A stretch of 64,000 nucleotides of DNA from Gavia stellata (taxonomy: Eukaryota; Chordata; Aves; Gaviiformes; Gaviidae): the NCBI RefSeq assembly GCF_030936135.1, contig NC_082611.1, positions 9,749,001 to 9,813,000 of the forward strand. Direction: 5' to 3'. Numbering within the stretch: position 1 is the first letter of the stretch; every line of letters begins with the position of its first letter. This document shows, one piece after another, positions 48,540 through 59,986 of this stretch. Under the pieces are notes generated by a model. That model searched no databases. It worked only from the letters and a program-made list of their open reading frames with translations, and was not told the DNA's origin. A program made the position numbers and the translations under genes.

Positions 48540-48760
48540 AAATCCAGTTTAGAAGATTGCCTGGTGCCTGTTCCACCTCTGGTGGGCAAGAGTTCCTCAC
48601 TGCAAAGTCAGTTTCTTCCCATCCTTCCCACAGAGAACACAAAGTCAAAATCCTCCTTTATGTCAAGACAAACTACTTCCTCTGCTTTGCTACTCCTTTT
48701 CTAGGCTAAACAAGCCCAGTTTGTTCAACCTTCACCGACTCCCCTGTCTTGCTGCTCCTT
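48540..48760 (-). repeat. Possible ancient CR1-like fragment
   Basis: Contains 'ctccttttctaggctaaacaagcccagtttgttcaacc', which resembles reverse-complemented CR1 ('tccaggctaaacaaccccagctccctcagcc'). The rest is too diverged to place. Confidence 0.4.
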
Positions 48761-49481
48761 CCTCGGGATCCTTTCCCGCCGTTGACACTCCGCCCGGTGC
48801 GCTGACAGGAGCGAACCTCGCCCCGGCCGAGCCTCCCTCCGCGCCGGGCACTGCTCTCCCTCGGGAGGCCCCGGGATCTCGGTCCCCCTCAGCACCAGGC
48901 CGCGGGTTTAGTCTGTGAGCAGGCGTGAATGGATAGTCAGCTATTTAATATGCACAACATAGAAAATTCTATTCACAAATACAATAATTAACTGGGCAAT
49001 AACTAATATTAATATTGTATTTCGAATTAGCTAGCTGGCATAGCTGGGAAAATGCCCCGACGCGCTCTCTTCAGTGACTCCGGGCAGCGGTACCTTTCCT
49101 TCAGTTACCACCATTTATTTTTTACGTGCGCCATTTTTTATCTGGAATAATCCATATTGTCCTGCGGTGCTCCTCCGACCTTTCCCTGAGGGCGTTTCCC
49201 CGCCCTGGCAGCTGCCCGCCTCGGCCTCGGCCTCGGCCTCGCCCTCCCCGCGGCACCGACCGGCCGCCCCTCAGCGCCTGCCGGCGGGCGGTGCCGAGCG
49301 GGGATTGGCTGGCGGTGACAGCTGCCACGCGGTGGTTAGCCGAAGGCGGGCTAGCGGCAGGCGCCGATTGGTTGCTGGCGGCCGGTGGCTGAGTGCTGGT
49401 TGGCTGGCGCTGAGCGTGGCGGTGTTGCCGTCGCCCTTGTCCTGAGGAGAGGCGGGGGCAGCGGCCGTGTCCGCGGGTCCG

Positions 49482-49540
49482 GTCCCGTCCCGTCCCGTCC
49501 CGTCCTGTCCTGTCTGGCCTGGCCCGGCCCGGCCCGGCCC
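49482..49540. repeat. GTCCY / GGCCC pentamer arrays in the GDE1 leader
   Basis: Six GTCCC/GTCCT pentamers (49482-49511), a short spacer, then four GGCCC pentamers (49521-49540). The minus strand carries eight GGG tracts with 2-nt loops, in two groups of four. It ends 19 bp before the GDE1 ATG, so it is probably transcribed as part of the 5' UTR. Confidence 0.9.
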
Positions 49541-49559
49541 GGCGGGCGCCGCTGCCGCC

Positions 49560-49814
49560 ATGTTGTGCCACGGGGACGGTCTGCTGAGCTTCCTCACGGC
49601 GCTGCTGGGCGCAGTGCTGGCGCTGAGCCGCAGCCCGGCGCTGGCCTGCCTGCTGACGGCCGGCCTCTACCTGGCGCTGCACCTCTTCAGCCTGGAGCCC
49701 GCAGCGCCTCAGAGCGCCCAGCGCGTCCTGCGGCCCCGCGGCGCCGCCGCCCGCATCGCCCACCGCGGCGGCGCGCACGACGCGCCCGAGAACACGCTGG
49801 CGGCCATTCGACAG
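49560..49814 (+). CDS. GDE1: GDE1 coding exon 1
   Basis: Residues 1-85. It starts MLCHGDGLLSFLTALLGAVL (membrane segment) and ends RIAHRGGAHDAPENTLAAI then RQ, with catalytic His68, Arg69 and Glu77. The donor is CAG|GTCAGC, phase 0. Confidence 0.95.
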
Positions 49815-52800
49815 GTCAGCACGGCAGGGCCTCACCGTGGCCGTGCCCGCCGTCCCTCCCCAAGCCCCTCCTCCTGCGGCCCGGCCCAGCCTGGCCCGGC
49901 TCGGAGAGCGGGCCGTACCCCGGGGCGCGCTGGAAGCGTGGTTAACGCGCCCAGCCGCTAAGGGACGTGCGGGGCCTGGGACGAGGTTAGAAGCGTGAGG
50001 CGAAGCTGCCCAAAGCTCTGTAGAGAGAGCGAGCCCCGGGGAGGCTGTCTCCCCATGGGTCTGGTGGGTGAGAGACAAGTCGGTGGGCAGTGATGCAAGG
50101 CTGTGGGTTATGTTTGATAATCTGCCTTGTCAGCAGGCACCAAGCCCTCGTCACCCCGAGTAACTCCAGATTCTTCCAGCTTGCCGCAGGAAGCAGTATG
50201 GCTTGTCAGTCCTTCATCCCCAAGCAGATTCAGAACAGTTCGATCAGATCTGAGTCTTTCTGTGGGAACTGTGTTATATCCTTGGTGCTGATGGATATTT
50301 TAGAAGTGTAGCAATAAGGAAATACTGTATTTTGCTGACGTTGCAACAGGATCGAGAGAGCAGACAGCAACTTAGTAACAGGTTGTTTGCTTTTTAAGCC
50401 TTGAAGATCTGTAATGAGAATCCACAGTTACGGGAAAATCGGATATTGTGAGAACTTCACTGTGTACAGCCCTGCCGTGGAACTTACTGTTGCCTCATCT
50501 GCAGGACATCATGGTGCAGCCAGGGTTCAAAACGCGTTTCTGAGAATAGTTTGAAATCGTGATTAGCAGTCTCTCAAGTGTGGTGTATTGTGATGATGAG
50601 ATGTTGCCACTCTGCTGGTTTCTTACCTTTGGGTGAGGTAGGGCTCTTTGTTCTGATAAATTCTGAAGCTGCACAATAGAGATCCGTACTTGGCAGGTAC
50701 CTCTAGGGTAACCTCTAGTGCATACCTGGCATTTGTCTTTCTGGTGCATTGGCCCTTATCCCAGGAGGGCATTTGGCCTTCAGAACAATTCATCTTGCTT
50801 GTAGTTCACTCAGGTGCTTTTCTGAGGAGTTCCTGGGAAAGAGCCAGGGCAGGAACAGGATGTATGACATGTTCTAAGGCAGCCCAGCTGCTTATTGCTC
50901 TGATATGGGGATTCCTCAGACAGGAACAGGGATTTGCCTACATACATCTACTATTTAGTACAAACATGGGAAGTGGTGCTTCTGTGAAGTTTTGTATCTA
51001 CTGCATACAATGGATCAACCATACTGCGCATGAATGGCAACTCTGACTCTTAAAGGAAATATTGCACCGGTGTTCCATTAAAAAAAAAGGGATGATAGCT
51101 TTTTCTTGTGCTCTGATGGCCTGCTGTGATTCTGGCTTCTAAGTGATAATCTAGAAGTTATCTAAACTGTGGGCATTTGCTTCCCTTCTCTTTTAGAAAG
51201 TAATATAACTTAAGGACACGGGAGTTATTGGACCAGAAGGAGAAAGCAGGATTCGATTCTGCATTTTTATCCTGAAACAGTCCCAATCCCAAGACTGAGA
51301 CATTATCACTATGGTTTTATCTGTAAAATAGATTATATGCTTTCAGTTGATCTACGAATGCTTCTCACAATAACTTGGATAAAACCTACTTTGTTCTGCA
51401 GATCAAGCTTACTGAAAAGAACATTAATAGTTTATGATTTTTTACTAGAATGCAAACTAATAGCTGTACCTATATTAAATCTTAAAAGCTGTCTCTTCTG
51501 TTGTGTATGTGATTTTTTTTTTTTTTTTTTAAGGCAGCTGAGAATGGAGCAACAGGTGTTGAGCTGGATCTTGAATTTACTGCAGATGGTGTTCCCATTC
51601 TAATGCATGATGAAACAGTAGAAAGGACAACTGATGGGTCTGGAAGATTGTGTGACTTGACTTTTGATGAAATTAGGAGGCTTAATCCATCTGCAAAACA
51701 TAGGCTATGGTAAATGAACTATTGCTATTCTGAAACTACTGTGAAACAGTGAAAAAAAATTCATGATAAACAGAATTATTGATTTGATCTATCACTGATG
51801 AAAATTTTTGCAAATATAAAACTTAGTCCGATGTGTTACTTCTCCTTTGATTTTAGAAGCATATGAGACTGTATCTGCTTACCCATCCTTGCAATAGGAA
51901 CAGTGAAGCAGAGTCAAGATAATTGGCTTTCAAGGACAAAATCCACAGGCATCTGATGTGAAACAGGTTAATCTCTACATAAGTTTCCCCTAAATTGATA
52001 CTGGGAGTTTCACTATATGTCAAAATTGGCTTGAGTAATTACTTCTAAAGCTAATTTTATTCACATATATTTCTTGACTGATTGTCTCTTGGGGATTCTA
52101 AACATCACGATTTTACTGTTGAAAAGGAGCTAGACAGATTTCCTGAATAGTCTCAGGTAGGAGCTCTGACCCCAGTGGTCGATTAGGTCCTTACCAGTGG
52201 TATGCAGGGGAAAATATTCTTATACATTACTAAAATTTTGATAACAATGCAACTTCTACAGTATCGTAAGTAAATCCATTTTAGAGGAAGAACTTTTAGT
52301 GTGTGCTCCTGAGGCACTGCATTAGGGATTTCCAGACTCTTGTAAATGTACCTACCACCTGTGACTCTGTGGCATCTTCCCTGTCTGTTACTGAAAGGGT
52401 CATCACCTGAACCACGCAGCGACAACTTCCACATAGGCAGTTACCGCTGATCAGCTGTTGTTCACTGTCACCTTATCAGGAATAATTTATTGATGTGTGA
52501 AACTGCTTCTCCTACATCCTCAGCTTGTCTTGCTTTTTCTGCCAGGATCTGCATTTCTGGCTCAGGGCAAGGGAGCGCAGTCGGAGCGGGGTGGAGCGGG
52601 TGGGTAGGTGGTCAGCAGTTGGGACTGCGTGCTTATCTGTGGTAGCTGAGGAAGGAGGTGGAGAACTGAGGTTCGTGTTTCCGTGTGGGACATGGGGTCA
52701 GTGAGCATCGGATTAGACCTTGAATTTGGAAGGATATAATTGTCTAATAGGATTCTGGGGGGAAAAGGAGATGTGCACCATATCCCTCTGCATGTGCAGC

Positions 52801-55344
52801 CTTTTACTGGGTGAGAGAGCCACCGCTGCCATTGCTAGCGGTGCTTGATCCCACCTCTAATACTACTGTATCAGCAAACTATGTTTAGGAATTCCTAGGA
52901 AACAGCTCTGTGTAGTTGTGGGTGTGTGTGCCCACATGTGTGCACATGTGTATCTTGACTGCATTCCAGTGAGGAGTTCTCTGTTTCTCCAGGAGCAAAT
53001 TCCAAGGTGAAAAGGTACCAACTCTGAGAGAAGCTGTTGTGGAGTCTATGCATCACGATCTTATAATCTACTTCGATGTCAAAGGCCATGCAAATCAGGT
53101 ACCGCTTACCGCACTAAGACACCTTACTTCACCCTTTCTTTGGGTTTCTAACCTGCTTTTTTGTGGTCTCAAACTGGTATGTGTGGTACAGTCCATTCTC
53201 TAATATGAGTGAGACTGGGTCTGCTATTTGTGTCATCCGAAGTTGGGCTGTCAAAGCAAAGACAACGTGTCGCCTTGTCCCATTTAATTGTCCTGGGAAG
53301 CAGCAACTTAAAATTAGCATAAGGCTTGTGTGACTGTTGAGTTCAGCTCACGTACCACCAAGAAACAAAGCAAAGCGAATTCCCTGCCTGTGCTGAGGGC
53401 AGCCGGTATCTCATCTTCAGCCTCCAACTAGGGATCTTGTTTGTCTATAATTTGCATTACTGAAGGGAGATACAGGTGATCAATCATTTTATGCAAATTA
53501 GAATAATTTTTTCTTTAGCATAGCAAAATGTGGAAATAAATTAATTTTTCCCCTTGAACTAAACCTGAGGTAGTACTTGAGAATGTTACCCACAATATAT
53601 TTAAGGATATTTCAGACACTGAGAATGCTACTTACTGCTGTAAACAGAATCATGAAAAGGACTTCTGTTGCAAAAACCAAAATGTCGTTTCTGTTTTGAT
53701 GGTATAAACAAGATGCTGTTTTTCTTCTCCCCCCTTTCTATTCAATCTTGTTACACAAAACAGGAAAGTATTTTTAAAGGGGATTATTCTAAAATTATTT
53801 TGCAGTGTAAAGTGAAGATGAACATGTGTATAAAGATAACATCTGTGTGTATCTCTAATTGACAGGCAGTTGACGCACTAAAACAACTCTACCTGGAATT
53901 TCCGCGTTTGTATAACAAGAGCATAGTCTGTTCTTTCATGCCAGATGTTGTTTATAAGGTGATGTTTCCTAAAAGTTTATTTTGTTTTTTTCAGTTCTGT
54001 CTGGGAACTTCAGTAAGATATACAACTCCCAGTTCTAGATTACTTTTGGGTTGCTAAAATTGCCAAGACTTTTTTAAAAAAAAAAGCATAAATTATAAGT
54101 CTCCTGCATAATCTTATTAGATCACTCTATGCTCATTAGATGCACATATGAACCTCCAGCAATTCCCTCCATTCTGAAAGCTACGTAGAAAAAGTGCGTC
54201 GCTTATACAGTTGGCATATGGCCAGGTATCCGTGTGCGAGGTCCCTGTTAAATAAACCTCATATTTTGATGTAAATGTAGACTATTCCTAAAACTGTTTC
54301 CTAATTCTCATTGCCAAGTCCATTTACTATGTATTTTATTCTATTGCCTGACTGTTATGCAATTTTTTTTTAGCATAAGAGCAGTTGCTTATTCAGTATG
54401 TTTTAAGGAAAAAAACAGTAAAATATCCTAAACAGCTTTCTAAAAGAGTTACAGAGGATCTGGGGGGAGGGGGAGAAGGATTCTCGTCAAGCTGCAAATG
54501 CAAGCTAGCACTTTGTACCTAACCTCGCCCAATTTATATTGCTTTTGAATTACAGTCTTTTGTACTTGATCTTCCAGATGAGACAAGCTGACAGAAATGT
54601 TGTAACAGCACTAACACACAGGCCTTGGCATCTGAGCCATTTTGGAGATGGGACACCCCGTTTCAATTCCTCCTGGAAACATTATTTTTATATGATGATG
54701 GATGTCATTCTAGATTGGAGCGTACACAGCTTCTTGTGGCGATTGTGTGGGGTTTCAGCTTTCCTCATACAGAAGAATTTTGTTTCTCAGTAAGTGTTAA
54801 AGCTTGCTAATATATCAGGAGGCAAGGTTATTCTATTAGTATATAAGGGTGGAGTTAACACAATATATGTTAATCAATATGTTCCATTTAGTGTTGTGTA
54901 AGGTTGTTTAGATAGTTTCTTTACTGCATGCTATTTTATTATTTTAAGCCTCTATCTTTTCAATCTGTATTTTTATCTTACGTTAGATCCTAAGTTTAAT
55001 CTCAAAGGGGAAGAAAACTGTTGCTTTTGCCTGTTTAGAGTAATAAAACACAAAAAGGTGCCGTTGCAAAAGATGACGCGCTATCGTTCTTGATGTGATA
55101 CTGATGTAAGACTAAAACTCAGTTATAGCCTCAGTACTGTCTGCCTTAAATATGGTAGTATCAGCCTTCCTCTTACGGTGTCTTTGCTCCTTGCAGAGAG
55201 TATGTGAGGCACTGGTCTTCAAGAGGAATTCAGGTGGTTGCCTGGACAGTGAACACATTTGCAGAAAAAAGCTACTACGAAAGTGTCCTTGAGTCCAGCT
55301 ACATCACCGACAGCTTGGTGGAAGACTGTGATCCTCACTACTAG
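49560..55344 (+). CDS. GDE1: GDE1 (glycerophosphodiester phosphodiesterase 1), complete
   Basis: GDE1 hydrolyses glycerophosphodiesters such as glycerophosphoinositol and glycerophospho-N-acylethanolamines; in mammals it is a glycosylated integral membrane protein. Six exons give 990 nt, or 329 residues (human 331). An N-terminal hydrophobic segment (about 11-44) is followed by the GDPD catalytic barrel. Visible active-site residues are His68-Arg69 in AHRGG, Glu77 in PENT, Glu95 and Asp97 in GVELDLEF, His110 in LMHD, and Lys174 in FDVKGHA. A second hydrophobic stretch lies at about 246-275. Possible N-glycosylation sites are Asn196 (NKS) and Asn240 (NSS). All junctions are in frame. The ATG sits in GCCGCC ATG. 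The gene is head-to-head with CCP110 and tail-to-tail with TMC5. Confidence 0.96.
49815..51533 (+). other. GDE1: GDE1 intron 1
   Basis: A 1.7-kb intron. The first 150 bp continue the CpG island. The remainder is unremarkable up to an 18-base T run (51513-51530) just before the exon 2 acceptor. No repeat or RNA gene was recognised. Confidence 0.85.
51534..51709 (+). CDS. GDE1: GDE1 coding exon 2
   Basis: Residues 86-143, AAENGATGVELDLEFTADGV through LMHDETVERTTDGSGRLCDL, plus two bases of Trp144. It carries metal ligands Glu95 and Asp97 and catalytic His110. The acceptor is tttaag; the CAG 4 nt further on would break frame. The donor is CTATG|GTAAAT. Confidence 0.94.
52993..53098 (+). CDS. 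GDE1: GDE1 coding exon 3
   Basis: Residues 144-179, WSKFQGEKVPTLREAVVESM then HHDLIIYFDVKGHANQ, with Lys174 of the active site. The acceptor is ctccag and the donor CAG|GTACCG. Confidence 0.95.
53866..53958 (+). CDS. GDE1: GDE1 coding exon 4
   Basis: Residues 180-210, AVDALKQLYLEFPRLYNKSI then VCSFMPDVVYK. Phase 0 at both ends, acceptor ttgacag, donor AAG|GTGATG. Confidence 0.95.
54578..54789 (+). CDS. GDE1: GDE1 coding exon 5
   Basis: Residues 211-280, MRQADRNVVTALTHRPWHLS through MMMDVILDWSVHSFLWRLCG to NFVS, plus two bases of Gln281. The hydrophobic stretch near 246-275 is the second membrane-associated segment. The acceptor is cttccag and the donor TCTCA|GTAAGT. Confidence 0.95.
55197..55344 (+). 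CDS. GDE1: GDE1 coding exon 6 and stop
   Basis: Completes Gln281 and reads EYVRHWSSRGIQVVAWTVNT through KSYYES to EDCDPHY, then TAG at 55342-55344. The acceptor is cttgcag. The VVAWTVNT strand is a standard late element of the GDPD barrel. Confidence 0.95.
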
Positions 55345-55995
55345 ACCTGTGCTTTGCAGACACTCACCAACCTAAATAAGCTGTCTTACTCGGGCAACTC
55401 CGAGTTCACCATCGAGAGGTTATCCACTGGCGCAGACAGGACCACTAATGATAGTTCTGGAAAGAGGAAGAGTAGTAATTTACTTCTGCTGTATGGTCAG
55501 ATCTCTAATGCAGAAAAACCCTCTGCCGCAACACTGGGCAGAGCTGAGGCACAGCTGTTCGCAGTCTGAGGAGATCGCGCTGTAATGTAGAAGGATCAGA
55601 TTTGACAAGCTAACTGGGCAATACGGTGTATGTGCAGGTTGCTTTATACTTCTCAGACTATACCTTTGCTTTGTTTAAATCTTGGTTATAAAGTCATAGC
55701 AGAAATTTTTGGTGGCAAAATTTAAAATCATACTTTGATTTTTAGTACTTTAAACAGTCTGTTCTATGACTGTATAATAATTTGAGGTTGATTTATGGCA
55801 TCTTAAAGACACCTACATAATTGTTCTCAAAATGGAACCTGAAAATAATGGTGCTAAAATAAAGGGTGAGTATATTTCTCTCCTACTGCATGGAAAGCTG
55901 GCTGTGCTGCATCTTGACAAGGAAAAGAAAGCCGACTTTCCATGTTCAGTGTGAAGACTATGAGAATTAATGAATAAAACTTGAGTATCTTCTTA
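55345..55995 (+). other. GDE1: GDE1 3' UTR with poly(A) signals
   Basis: Non-coding AT-rich tail after the stop. AATAAA occurs at 55858-55863 and again at 55973-55978; the second is followed by T-rich sequence and is taken as the likelier end. Longer forms cannot be excluded. Confidence 0.6.
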
Positions 55996-58790
55996 TCTTC
56001 CAGACTTTTTAAAAGAACCAAGGGAGGATAGAAGATTATGTCTTCTAATGATACAGCACATGAATGTATTTATTTTTAGAAGCAAGCTATATATCAAATG
56101 GTGGTAGTGGTAGAATAAACAGAGCTGAAATGTCTTTTTACTTTGCTTGTTGTTTGCATGATTGAAGGGCACTCACAAGGGTATGTGGGAAATTGTAATC
56201 CAGACTTAACTTGAAATCAAAAGAGTCTGCCATTACAATAAACAAGTATCTGATAGCTCATGGGTACAGTACTCTTTGTCAGCTGTGCACCACTAAAATG
56301 ATGTAAAATGTCAAAATTAGAAAAAATAGCAAGCAACCTGCACTAAGAAGTAAAACCCCCAGGTGTTCTCATCACAGCTGCCATCAATGTGTTGTGAACA
56401 ATTTTGGCTCTGCTCTGGGAGGAGCTGGTAGTTAGAGAAGACTGTCAGTGATGAGCAAGAGCAGAAAACTCCTGTGGAGCCAGCCCTAACATAAATTAGA
56501 ACACCTTTTCTTAAGGGCCAGTGCATGGAATTATTAAGTTTAATATCATTTCAGAAGAATGTGATACTAATTTCAACAGAAATGAGGAATTTGAACATTT
56601 AACTGATTGGTTACCTATTGCAGCTTATTCAGAGGTAATCTCACAAGATACCTTAGCCTGCACGTGTAGCAATGTGCATGCTTGACTGGAACGTGTACCC
56701 TGTTTTAGTAAGGTCGTTCCTTGTGCTACTTCAGTGTTTTTGAATTCGTTGTTTCCTTGTTCAGGCGCTGCTGTTTCAGCTGACGTGCTGCACTGTACAC
56801 CAGGTGATCACTTTAGGATGTGCTAGGGGAAAGCTGCACCTACCAGAAAGGGAACAGCAGATGGCGTGGATTGGTGGTGCAGTTTGGTACACTACTTTGG
56901 ATATAAACATTCTTGAGAGCATGCCTCATGGTTAGAATTAGTTCTCATTCACAGAGCCAACTGCGATTTTAAAAAAACTTCTATAAAAGAGGCAAAAGGT
57001 AATAAAAAATAAAAAAAACCATCAGCAGTGGAAAGAACTAAACCATTGTCCTATTTAAGGTTAAGTCCAAACTTCTGAATTAGCAGCAGATTAATGCTGC
57101 CTTCTGCAAGGGCTGATGGATTTTTCACTTGTATTTTGAGCTATATATAAGCATAATGAAACATAGGAGTAAGGAGGGAGTTGTTCCTGTCAGGATGAAG
57201 AGAGCCTCTTCAGTTCATGTCACTCATCCGCCCTGCTCTGCAGAACCAACAATCTGTCTTCTGGGCACATCTTATAACATGTACGTTACACCCTCAACCA
57301 GTTTCTGTCCAGCCATTTTGTTAGTGCTGTAGCCTCTACCTCTACTGCTGTGTTCTACAGGTGCTTCCCGAGCAGCCATCAGAAGGTAAAATGACCCTCC
57401 AAGGGTCCATTTTGTGTTGCTGGCACCAAGTCACTGTCCTCAGTGCAAACACTAGGCCCATATTTAATATTCACAGCCAGAGTCCACAGCTGTACATGCA
57501 GGAAAACGTAATAAAATTGAATCTCTGGTCTCACATTGTGTGTAAATTTTGTCCTTTTTTCTGTACCTTTGGTGGCTGTTTTTGGGTTGTCTTTAACCTA
57601 AATCATGAGCATAAGGAAAAGATGTGCCTCTTTTCCTAAGGCATTTTTATGTTGAAAGCAACACGGGAGGAATAAACCAGGCAGTGGTAGAAAATGGGCT
57701 AAAGAAAAAAAAAAAGTATTGTCATGGCAAAGTTGTGGCTCTGAATAAAAAGAAGCTGCATCAAGTGTCTCACAGTCACGTATGATAAAAAAAATCTCAA
57801 CTGTGTTATTTCCAATCTATCCTTTACTGGAAAAGGTATGTGTAAACTTCTTGTTTACAAGCAGTGGTTTTACACAGAAGAGAATGTTGATAAGTAGTCA
57901 CTATTAAAAAAGAGTTCTGCTAACTACTAACAAAGCTGCTTTTGAGTGACTGTAATAAACTGTGAAGATGGCTCAGGAAAGTGAAAATGGAATAGAAGCT
58001 TAACCTGGTTCACACAAGTTACTCTGCAGCCATTACAATTTCTCAGTCATTAAAAACAACTGCACTTCAATTTCCTTCTGTTTTTATTTGACCAATACTT
58101 CACTTTTGGTTTAGATCAGATAAAAGCAGTTTGAACAATATAACTGATACAAAAATACTTTTGACCCAAGCTTTTGTTTACAATTAGGCACAAGTTTCCT
58201 TATATTTAGTCACCAGCAAGTGACCAGCTGTGGAAGGACCCGCAGTACTGATGTAATGGCCAGTCCTGGGGGAAGGCTGATGAGCACCAGAATATCACTC
58301 CACCAAAAATGAACCAAACACACGGGATATTCCCTATCATAATAATAAACTGTGGTCAGGATGCATTTTGCAATCTCCTATTTTTTTCTTCATTTAGGGG
58401 TAAAAGAAAATGTTTGAATGGTTCTTCCAGTCATTAGTGCAAATGAGTATTGCTTTCTGCAGAACATCAGTCAATGACTTAACATTTATTGATTCTGCCT
58501 GCTCACAGTTGAAAATCTTCATCATCATCTTAGTCTTCCCACTGAGCTGCTTCTCTAGCACGCAGAGCGAGCGCCACTGCCTCAGACATGCCTGGCCTGC
58601 TGCTGGGCTGGGGTGTCTCTGAACCTGTTTTTCACAAAGGAAGTAAGGGTGACTGTGCTGGTATTATAATAACCACCCCCATTAAAAAGCCCCATGCTAT
58701 TTAAGCATCTCATCTGTCAAGTATTTGGAACGAAGTTAGATGTTCGTGTAAACGAGGAACAGTTCACGCTACCACGCAAGTGTCCATAAC
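55996..58790. other. Intergenic region between GDE1 and TMC5 tails
   Basis: About 2.8 kb of AT-rich sequence without a recognisable gene, RNA or repeat family. The open frames are short and of low quality. It may include longer 3' ends of either gene. Confidence 0.6.
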
Positions 58791-58794
58791 TTTT

Positions 58795-58800
58795 TTTATT
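58795..58800 (-). promoter_or_regulatory. TMC5: Candidate TMC5 poly(A) signal
   Basis: AATAAA on the minus strand within CAGAATAAAAAAAG. I saw no canonical hexamer between it and the TMC5 stop at 59987. If used, the 3' UTR would be about 1.2 kb and would contain the CR1 element. Confidence 0.4.
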
Positions 58801-58882
58801 CTGAACATACGATGTCCTAGGGACTCTACAACAATAATAACCTCTTCTGAGATTCACACCAAGATGTGAAGTATATCTCTAA

Positions 58883-59369
58883 TGCTGTGTTCAGTTTTGG
58901 ACCCCTCACTACAAGAAGGACATTGAGGTGCTGGAGCGTGTCCAGAGAAGGGCGACGAAGCTGGTGAGGGGTCTGGAGCACAAGTCTGATGAGGAGCGGC
59001 TGAGGGAACTGGGGTTGTTCAGTCTGGAGAAGAGGAGGCTGAGGGGAGACCTCATCGTTCTCTACAACTACCTGAAAGGGGGTTGTGGTGAGGTGGGTGT
59101 TGGTCTCTTCTCCCAAGTGACAAGTGACAGGACGAGAGGAAATGGCCTCAAGTTGCACCAGGGGAGGTTTAGGCTGGATATCAGGAAAAGTTTGTTTACT
59201 GAGAGAGTGGTGAAGCATTGGAACAGGCTGCCCAGGGAAGTGGTGGAGTCACCATCCCTGGAGGTGTTGCGGGACATGGTTTAGTGGGCATGGTGGTGTT
59301 GGATTGATGGTTGGACTTGATAATCTTACAGGTCTTTTCCAACCTTAGTGATTCTGTGATTCTCTGATG
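58883..59369 (+). mobile_element. CR1 LINE, 5'-truncated, with open end of the reverse-transcriptase frame
   Basis: A 487-bp piece starting 'tgctgtgttcagttttggacccctcac' and ending in the CR1 tail 'gattctgtgattctctgatg'. An uninterrupted frame at 58928-59284 reads [20 protein letters not shown], later [19 protein letters not shown] and [18 protein letters not shown]. This is the C-terminal part of the CR1 ORF2 protein. It is truncated at its 5' end, as most CR1 copies are, and so cannot move by itself. It is the least diverged repeat in the window, lies in the GDE1 orientation and is antisense to TMC5. Confidence 0.93.
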
Positions 59370-59986
59370 TAATATTCTTGCCTGTGGCTGCTCCCATAAG
59401 ACAAAATGGCTCATTTACCCATAGAAATTTAACTCTCTGGTATACAGAAGCTTGTTATCAGTCTTCAGAAGTCACCACCAATGTCACAACAAGCTACCAA
59501 TAAGCACATCATACAGAAAAGCCAGTCTTTTTGTTTTCTCTTTATACAAGATACTAAAATTCTGTGTCTCTTACATCAAGCTGTCACATGCTGTGTCTGT
59601 ACTACATCAAACATTTTTACTGAGCTGAGCTTCTAAGAACTGCTTTCTGTGTTTAGCACTTGTTGCTTACCTAGTGGGAAACCGGTCCCCCTCAAGACCC
59701 CACCAGAATAGGGATACTGAAAACAAAATTCACAAGAAGATTTAGGTTGATGTTTCCCTCACAAGCCTGTTACCTTGTATTTAAAGAGATACCAGTTACT
59801 GTAACAAAACCATACTCCCCAGATCTTAAGCAGGTTTGTGAGTATGAGTATTCTAACATCTAGTCTGATCACATTTTTGTACCTGCTCAAATTAATCTTT
59901 AGAATTATTTCTATACATACAGGATGACCTCTTGTTCAACACACACCCATTGCCTGTATCATGCCCCACGTTCTATACAGGGAAAT

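Larger units (their letters stand above)
49180..49960 (+). promoter_or_regulatory. GDE1: CpG island promoter of GDE1
   Basis: GC- and CpG-dense sequence covering the GDE1 leader and first exon. Two inverted CCAAT boxes (ATTGG at 49304-49308 and 49367-49371), 63 bp apart, lie 190-260 bp upstream of the start codon, and a GC box (ggcggggg) lies near 49451. No TATA box was seen. A (CCTCGG)4 repeat sits at 49219-49242. Confidence 0.75.

Noticed and set aside
49122-50078. A 318-codon minus-strand open frame
   Set aside because: It is antisense to the GDE1 leader and first exon, with low-complexity Gly/Arg/Ala composition and no domain. It is explained by the CpG island and pentamer repeats.
55354-55569. 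A 71-codon plus-strand frame directly after the GDE1 stop
   Set aside because: It lies in the GDE1 3' UTR in another frame, with no family resemblance.
58928-59284. A 118-codon open frame that looks well formed
   Set aside because: It is the end of the CR1 ORF2, not a host gene.
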